Shown piece by piece: positions 11,488 through 15,695 of a DNA stretch of 15,695 nt. The notes beneath the pieces were generated by a model. It ran no database searches. It was not told where the DNA came from and was given only the letters and a program-made list of their open reading frames with translations. Every line of letters begins with the position of its first letter. Position 1 is the first letter of the stretch. The position numbers and the translations under genes are program-made. Source of the stretch: an uncultured Caulobacter sp. (GTDB lineage Bacteria > Pseudomonadota > Alphaproteobacteria > Caulobacterales > Caulobacteraceae); the NCBI GenBank assembly GCA_937925635.1, contig CALALX010000043.1, positions 1 through 15,695 of the forward strand. Reading direction: 5' to 3'.

Positions 11488-12408
11488 ATGGCGGAAGAGC
11501 CGATCCTGCACCATTTCGACACCTCGCCCTTCTCGGAGAAGGTGCGGCTGCTGTTCGGGTTGAAAGGCCTGGCCTGGCGGTCGGCGATCATCCCCAGCCT
11601 GATGCCCAAGCCGGACTACACGCCGCTGACCGGCGGCTATCGCCGCACGCCGTCGCTGCAGATCGGGGCCGACATCTACTGCGACACCCAGATCATCCTG
11701 GCTGAAATCGAGCGCCGCTGGCCGAAGCCCCGCGCCGTGCGCGGCGGTCTCGACTGGGCGATCAACCTGTGGGCCGACCGTCCGTTCTTCGCCGCCACCG
11801 TGCCGATCATCTTCGGCGAGTACGGCGACAAGGTCGGCGAGGACTTCATCAAGGACCGCGAGGCGATGAGCGGCCGGCCCTTCGACGTGGCCGCCATGAA
11901 GGCCGCCACCGGGCCGATGAAGGGCCAGTGGCGCGGCCAGGCCGCCTGGCTCGAGGATCAGCTGGCGGCGACGGGGACCGGCTGGCTGGCCGGCGACGCC
12001 GCGGGCCTGGCCGACATCGCCGCCTATATGAACGTCTGGTTCCTGGACACCTTCCTGCCGGGCTCGGTCGAGGCCCTGACGCCCGGCATGCCCCGCCTCG
12101 CCGGCTGGGCGGCGCGGGTGAAGGCCCTCGGTCACGGCGAGCGTCGCGAGACCGACCCGAAGGACGCGCTGGCCGTCGCCAAGGCCGCGACGCCGGCCGG
12201 CGGACTGACCCACGACGCCGCCGACCCTCTGGGCCTGAAGCCGGGCGACGGGGTGGTGGTGATGGCCGACGACTATGGCCGCGATCCGGTCGCCGGCCGG
12301 CTGGTCGCCGCCACGCCGCGCTCGATCACCCTGGAGCGCGAGGACCCGCTGACCGGAACCGTCCACGTCCACTTCCCCCGCGCGGGCTTTTTCGCGGTGG
12401 CGGGGTGA
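11488..12408 (+). CDS. glutathione S-transferase-like protein with extra C-terminal domain
   Basis: Encodes 306 residues; ordinary GSTs are about 200-230. Residues 4-78 form the thioredoxin-fold domain, with TSPFSEKVRLLFGLKGL (12-28) holding the glutathione-contact Ser/Thr region, RRTPSLQIG (52-60) with the cis-Pro55, and CDTQIILAEIERRWP (65-79) in place of the usual E-S loop. A helical GST C-terminal domain spans about 95-215 (GTGWLAGDAAGLADIAAYMNVWF). Residues about 245-306 (LGLKPGDGVVVMADD...GRLVAATPRSITLEREDP) look like a small beta-barrel of unknown role. It probably binds glutathione; the reaction is unknown. ACGGGAG lies 7 nt before the ATG. It diverges from the regulator operon and may share its control region. 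Confidence 0.85.
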   Translation: MAEEPILHHFDTSPFSEKVRLLFGLKGLAWRSAIIPSLMPKPDYTPLTGGYRRTPSLQIGADIYCDTQIILAEIERRWPKPRAVRGGLDWAINLWADRPFFAATVPIIFGEYGDKVGEDFIKDREAMSGRPFDVAAMKAATGPMKGQWRGQAAWLEDQLAATGTGWLAGDAAGLADIAAYMNVWFLDTFLPGSVEALTPGMPRLAGWAARVKALGHGERRETDPKDALAVAKAATPAGGLTHDAADPLGLKPGDGVVVMADDYGRDPVAGRLVAATPRSITLEREDPLTGTVHVHFPRAGFFAVAG

Positions 12409-12464
12409 GGCGGTGCGTGGTTCGACAACCGCGCGCCGCGCCGCTCACCCTGACTTCCGTGAAC

Positions 12465-12519
12465 AGCCTTCTGAATCCGTCATCCTGAGCAGGCCCGAAG
12501 GGCCGTGTGGAAGGACGCA
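12465..12519 (+). repeat. third copy of the hairpin-bearing repeat
   Basis: Matches 6120-6174 in the same orientation at 48 of 55 positions. Four of the seven differences are paired changes in the central hairpin, here GGCCC-GAA-GGGCC (12492-12504). The inverted partner arm found at 6069-6110 is missing. It lies between the GST stop and the nitroreductase start and ends 21 nt before that start, so it would be in the mRNA leader if the genes are co-transcribed. Confidence 0.75.
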
Positions 12520-12540
12520 CCTCGCCAACAGGATCAAAGA

Positions 12541-13233
12541 ATGACCTCCCCTTCCTACGACGACGTTGTCCTCGGCCGCCGCAGCATCCGCGGCTTCACC
12601 GCCGAGCCGGTCAGCAAGGAGACGATCCGCGAAGTTCTCGCCCTGGCCATGCGGGCGCCCTCGTCGCTGAACACCCAGCCGTGGAACTTCCACGTCGTGA
12701 CCGGCGCGGTGCTGGACCGCATCCGGGCCGGCAACACCGAGCGCAACCTGGCCGGGGTGCCGCACAGCCGCGAATTCCGCATCCACGGCGAATACGCCGG
12801 CGCCCACCGCGAGCGACAGGTCGAGATCGCCAAGCAGCTGTTCGCCGCCATGGGCATCGAGCGCGACAACAAGGAAAAGCGCACCGACTGGGTGCTGCGC
12901 GGCTTTCGCCAGTTCGACGCCCCGGTCTCGATCGTGGTCACCTACGACCGGTCGATCCACGGCGGCGACATCGCGCCGTTCGACTGCGGCGCGGTGACCA
13001 ACGCCCTGGTCAACGCCGCCTGGAGCCGGGGGCTAGGCTGCGTGATCAACAGCCAGGGCATCATGCAATCCCCGGTCGTCCGCGAGCACGCCCAGATTCC
13101 CGACGACCAGGTGATCATGATCTGCGTCGCCATGGGCTGGCCGGACGACAGCTTTCCCGCCAACGCGGTGATCTCCAACCGCAAGAGCGTCGACGAGGCG
13201 ACGCGCTTCCTCGGCTTTGACGGCGAAGCCTGA
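12541..13233 (+). CDS. nitroreductase family FMN-dependent oxidoreductase
   Basis: Encodes 230 residues. The FMN-phosphate motif RRSIRGF is at 13-19 and the flavin-binding APSSLNTQPWNFHVV at 39-53, as in the NfsB/PnbA class. FDCGAVTNALVNAAWSRGLGC (147-167) and the C-terminal VAMGWPDDSFPANAV with RKSVDEATRFLGF complete the fold. Such homodimers use NAD(P)H to reduce nitroaromatics, quinones or other electrophiles in the cytoplasm; the real substrate is unknown. The start at 12541 matches the family N-terminus and follows ACAGGA; the in-frame ATG at 12505 lies inside the repeat and is rejected. It is downstream of the GST and 49 nt before the DUF1295 gene on the same strand. Confidence 0.93.
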   Translation: MTSPSYDDVVLGRRSIRGFTAEPVSKETIREVLALAMRAPSSLNTQPWNFHVVTGAVLDRIRAGNTERNLAGVPHSREFRIHGEYAGAHRERQVEIAKQLFAAMGIERDNKEKRTDWVLRGFRQFDAPVSIVVTYDRSIHGGDIAPFDCGAVTNALVNAAWSRGLGCVINSQGIMQSPVVREHAQIPDDQVIMICVAMGWPDDSFPANAVISNRKSVDEATRFLGFDGEA

Positions 13234-13282
13234 CCGCGCCAACCTGCCACCTCATTCATCGTCAGCGGAACGAGACCTTCCG

Positions 13283-14071
13283 ATGATCCTCTTCATCCTG
13301 GCGGCCGGACTCGCCGCCGTCCTGGCCATGACCCTCGCCTGGGCCGTCGTGAAACGGGCCGGCGACGGCGGCTGGACCGACGTGGTCTGGACCTTCTCCG
13401 TCGGCGTCATCGCCGGCCTCGCCGCCCTGGCGCCGGCCGACGGCGCCGTCGCCGGACGGCAGGCCCTCGTGGCGGCGCTGATCGGCGTCTGGTCCCTGCG
13501 ACTCGGGACCTATCTGGCGGCCCGCACCTGGAAGGCGCCCCACCCGGACCCCCGCTACGAGAAGTTCAAGGCGCAGTGGCGGGGCTGGGGCTTCAAGGCC
13601 TGGGCCTTCCTGCAGATCCAGGCCGCCACCATCCTCGTGCTGGCGATCAGCGTGCGGGCGGCCGCGATCCGGCCAGACGCCTCGGTCGGATGGCGCGAGG
13701 CGCTGGCCGCCGCCCTTCTGCTGGTCGCCGTGATCGGCGAGGGCGTCGCCGACCGCCAGATGGCCGCCTTCCGTCGCGACCCGGCCAACAAGGGCCGCGT
13801 CGCCGACACCGGCCTGTGGGCCTGGTCGCGGCATCCGAACTACTTCTTCGACTGGGTCGCGTGGCTGGCCTGGCCGGTGATCGCGATCGACGGCTCGCCG
13901 ACCGGCTGGCTGTCGCTGCTGGCGCCGGCCCTGATGTGGTGGCTGCTCAACCATGTCAGCGGCGTTCCAATGCTGGAACGCCAGATGGTGCGCAGCCGCG
14001 GCGACGCCTATCGCGACTATCAGGCCCGGGTCTCGCGCTTCTTCCCGCGGCCGCCGCGCAAATCCAGCTGA
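13283..14071 (+). CDS. DUF1295 membrane protein, steroid 5-alpha-reductase-like
   Basis: Encodes 262 residues with about six to seven membrane segments, from MILFILAAGLAAVLAMTLAWAV at the N-terminus to WLSLLAPALMWWLLNHVSG near the C-terminus. The signature TGLWAWSRHPNYFFDW (176-191) and the C-terminal GVPMLERQM...SRGDAYRDYQARVSRFFP are typical of DUF1295, a relative of 3-oxo-5-alpha-steroid 4-dehydrogenases and isoprenylcysteine methyltransferases. It is probably an inner-membrane lipid oxidoreductase, though the substrate is unknown. The DUF2177 gene follows after 19 nt, so the two form an operon. In other proteobacteria these two families are recalled beside cfa-like lipid methyltransferase genes and ChrR/sigma-E stress regulators, none of which is here. 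The start at 13283 fits the first membrane helix; the ATG at 13217 would overlap the nitroreductase gene. Confidence 0.88.
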   Translation: MILFILAAGLAAVLAMTLAWAVVKRAGDGGWTDVVWTFSVGVIAGLAALAPADGAVAGRQALVAALIGVWSLRLGTYLAARTWKAPHPDPRYEKFKAQWRGWGFKAWAFLQIQAATILVLAISVRAAAIRPDASVGWREALAAALLLVAVIGEGVADRQMAAFRRDPANKGRVADTGLWAWSRHPNYFFDWVAWLAWPVIAIDGSPTGWLSLLAPALMWWLLNHVSGVPMLERQMVRSRGDAYRDYQARVSRFFPRPPRKSS

Positions 14072-14090
14072 ACCCCGAGGAGAACGGATC

Positions 14091-14501
14091 ATGCGCTACA
14101 TCGCCGCCTTCCTCGGCGCCGGGCTTGTCATGGGCGTGCTGGACGCCGTCTGGCTGAACCTGGCGATGGACCGCCTCTACCGCCCGGTCCTGGGCGAGAT
14201 CCTGGCCGCCGACCTCAACGTCGCCGCCGCCGCGGCCTTCTACCTGGTCTATCTGAGCGGCGTGGTCGTGCTGGCCGTCGCGCCGGCCCTGAAGGCCGGG
14301 TCGCTGCGGCAGGCCGTCGCCAAGGGCGCGGTGTTCGGCCTGGTCGCCTACGCCACCTACGACCTGACCAACCAGGCCACGCTGAAGGTCTGGGCCACCC
14401 ATATCACCCTGATCGACATGGCCTGGGGCGCGTTCCTGACCACCTGCGCCGCCAGCGCCGGCTACCTGGCGGGTCGGAGCGCGGAGAGACCGGCGCGCTG
14501 A
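14091..14501 (+). CDS. DUF2177 membrane protein
   Basis: Encodes 136 residues with four membrane helices: IAAFLGAGLVMGVLDAVWL, AAAAAFYLVYLSGVVVLAV, VAKGAVFGLVAYATYDL and a last one across MAWGAFLTTCAASAGYLAG. The family signature is YATYDLTNQATLKVW (88-102 region), and an acidic Asp18-Trp21 motif lies in helix 1. The function is unknown. GAGGAG lies 8 nt before the ATG, a strong ribosome site. It follows the DUF1295 gene by 19 nt, and this pairing is common, so a joint role in membrane lipid modification or stress response is a reasonable inference. It converges with the acyl-CoA synthetase gene, with only 15 nt between stops and no terminator seen. Confidence 0.88.
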   Translation: MRYIAAFLGAGLVMGVLDAVWLNLAMDRLYRPVLGEILAADLNVAAAAAFYLVYLSGVVVLAVAPALKAGSLRQAVAKGAVFGLVAYATYDLTNQATLKVWATHITLIDMAWGAFLTTCAASAGYLAGRSAERPAR

Positions 14502-14516
14502 CGACGGCAGCCGGCG

Positions 14517-15695
14517 CTACAGCTTGAACGCCCCCTCGCAGATCCGCGCGAAGCTGGCCTTGGTGACCTTGGTCCAGGCCTTCTTCGCCGGGTTCTTGAA
14601 GTAGAGCGGGTCCTTGACCCGGGCCGGGTCGAAGCCGTCCGCGACCAGGTCGACCTTGCGATACTTGAACGTGCCGGTGGTCTCGATCTGGCGCTGCAGG
14701 CGGATGAACAGGGGCTGGGCGTAGCCGGGAAGGCTCTGTTCGACATGGGCGTGGAAGGCCGCCAGGTCAAAGCCGTCGTCGACGGTCAGGGCGGCCATGC
14801 CGGCGCGACCGTCCTGGCCAGGGACGGCGACGCCGTAGACATTGGCCTCGCAGACGCCGGGGGCCTCGGCCAGGCGGTCGGCGACCTCGCCGGTCGAGAC
14901 GTTCTCGCCCTTCCAGCGGTAGGTGTCGCCGATGCGGTCGACGAAGTAGAAGTAGCCCTCGGCGTCCTGGCGCATCAGGTCGCCGGTGCGGAACCAGGCG
15001 TCTCCCGCCTCGAAGACGTCGCGCAGGATCTTCTTCTCGGTGGCGGCCTTGTCGGCGTAGCCGGAGAAGCTGGTCCGGGAGTCGGCGGGGTCGATGCGGC
15101 CGATGCACTCGCCGATCTGGCCGGGGCCGCATTCGATGCACAGGCCGTTGGGTCCCCGCATCGGCTGCTCGGTCTCGACGTCGAACTGCACCAGGCGGGC
15201 ATTGTAGCGCTTCTTCAGCCACTTGGGGATCCGGCCGATGGCGCCGGTGTGGCCGTCGAAATTGAACATCGACACATTGCCCTCGGTCGCGCCGTAGAAC
15301 TCGAGCACTCCGGGGATGGCGAACCGGTCGACCATCTGCTGCCAGACGTCGGCCCGCAGGCCGTTGCCAAAGGCGAGGCGCAGCCTGTGGGCGCGCTCCT
15401 GCGGGTCTGGCTCGGCGTTGACTAGGTAGCGGCACAGCTCGCCGATGTAGACGAACATGGTGCACTGCTCGGCGTGGATGTCGCTCCAGAAATGGGAGGT
15501 GGAGAACTTCTTGCGCAGCACGATCGAGCCGCCGGTCAGCAGGCCGGCCCCCATGGCGCAGAGGCCGCCGGTGGCGTGGTAGAGCGGCAGGGTCTGATAG
15601 ATGCGGTCGGCCTCGGTCGCGCCGGTCGAACCGGCGAAGCCGCGCATGTAGAGCTGGGCGCGCATGTGGGTGATGCGGGCCGCCTTGGGCAGGCC
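14517..15695 (-). CDS. long/very-long-chain acyl-CoA synthetase, C-terminal part
   Basis: The gene enters from the right edge; 392 C-terminal residues are visible, so roughly a third of the protein is missing. The first visible residues, GLPKAARITHM, are the end of the ATP-binding loop of adenylate-forming enzymes. Further core motifs follow: FYGATEGNVSMFNFDG, WFRTGDLMRQDAEGYFYFVDRIGDTYRWKGENVSTGEV (A7-A8), and TTGTFKYRKVDLV, whose second Lys is the adenylation lysine. The YRWKGENVST form and the PLYFKNP tail point to the FATP/FadD6-like branch that activates long or very-long-chain fatty acids, bile acids or similar, rather than classical FadD. The product acyl-CoA would feed beta-oxidation or lipid synthesis. 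The thiolase 10 kb away is a possible pathway partner but is not linked in an operon. Confidence 0.93.
   Translation of the reverse strand, partial: GLPKAARITHMRAQLYMRGFAGSTGATEADRIYQTLPLYHATGGLCAMGAGLLTGGSIVLRKKFSTSHFWSDIHAEQCTMFVYIGELCRYLVNAEPDPQERAHRLRLAFGNGLRADVWQQMVDRFAIPGVLEFYGATEGNVSMFNFDGHTGAIGRIPKWLKKRYNARLVQFDVETEQPMRGPNGLCIECGPGQIGECIGRIDPADSRTSFSGYADKAATEKKILRDVFEAGDAWFRTGDLMRQDAEGYFYFVDRIGDTYRWKGENVSTGEVADRLAEAPGVCEANVYGVAVPGQDGRAGMAALTVDDGFDLAAFHAHVEQSLPGYAQPLFIRLQRQIETTGTFKYRKVDLVADGFDPARVKDPLYFKNPAKKAWTKVTKASFARICEGAFKL

Noticed and set aside
12505..12540. Upstream ATG extending the nitroreductase by 12 residues
   Set aside because: The extension falls within the intergenic repeat, lacks a ribosome site and does not match the family N-terminus.
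1..15695. CRISPR array, riboswitch or phage module
   Set aside because: No regularly spaced identical repeats, no recognisable riboswitch core and no phage structural or integration gene were seen on either strand by eye.

Overview
The window is ordinary chromosomal DNA from a very GC-rich alphaproteobacterium, most likely a member of the Caulobacteraceae (Caulobacter/Phenylobacterium/Brevundimonas type). The case rests on overall codon usage, on candidate promoters that fit the Caulobacter housekeeping consensus (TTGACGS, 10-14 nt, GCTANAWC) upstream of panD and a tRNA gene, on the gene mix, and on several kinds of short structured intergenic repeats. Genes are densely packed on both strands. 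No integrase, transposase, phage gene, CRISPR array or rRNA was seen.

Layout. 1-333 holds no confident gene: a possible gene end or an opposing promoter, then a 139-bp imperfect palindrome. 334-1221 is a lipoprotein built of two diverged tandem domains, bracketed by 57-bp direct repeats. 1305-3105 is a divergent pair: a small periplasmic monohaem cytochrome c and a sorbosone-dehydrogenase-like lipoprotein, probably an electron acceptor and its oxidoreductase. 3194-6022 (minus strand) carries a thiolase, a flavin reductase-like protein and a family 2 glycosyltransferase. 6182-7178 is a divergent pair, free methionine-R-sulfoxide reductase (msrC) and an EVE-domain protein. 7293-9172 (minus strand) carries a SIMPL-domain periplasmic protein, a CAU-anticodon tRNA (probably tRNA-Ile2), a small lipoprotein and panD. 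9417-9884 is a secreted DUF3828-like protein. 9992-11356 (minus strand) is a likely operon of a six-helix membrane protein, a small winged-helix regulator and a VOC-fold protein, with a candidate operator palindrome at its head. 11488-14501 (plus strand) carries a GST with an extra C-terminal domain, a nitroreductase, and the membrane pair DUF1295-DUF2177. 14517 to the right edge is the C-terminal part of a long/very-long-chain acyl-CoA synthetase.

Functional themes are redox and oxidative-stress housekeeping (msrC, GST, nitroreductase, flavin reductase, cytochrome c), acyl-CoA and lipid metabolism (thiolase, acyl-CoA synthetase, possibly DUF1295/DUF2177) and CoA/pantothenate supply (panD).

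No clearly new multigene system is visible. The most interesting material is non-coding: at least four kinds of structured intergenic element, one of which shows compensatory stem changes among three copies, and a near-perfect palindrome that looks like the operator of the winged-helix/membrane-protein operon.
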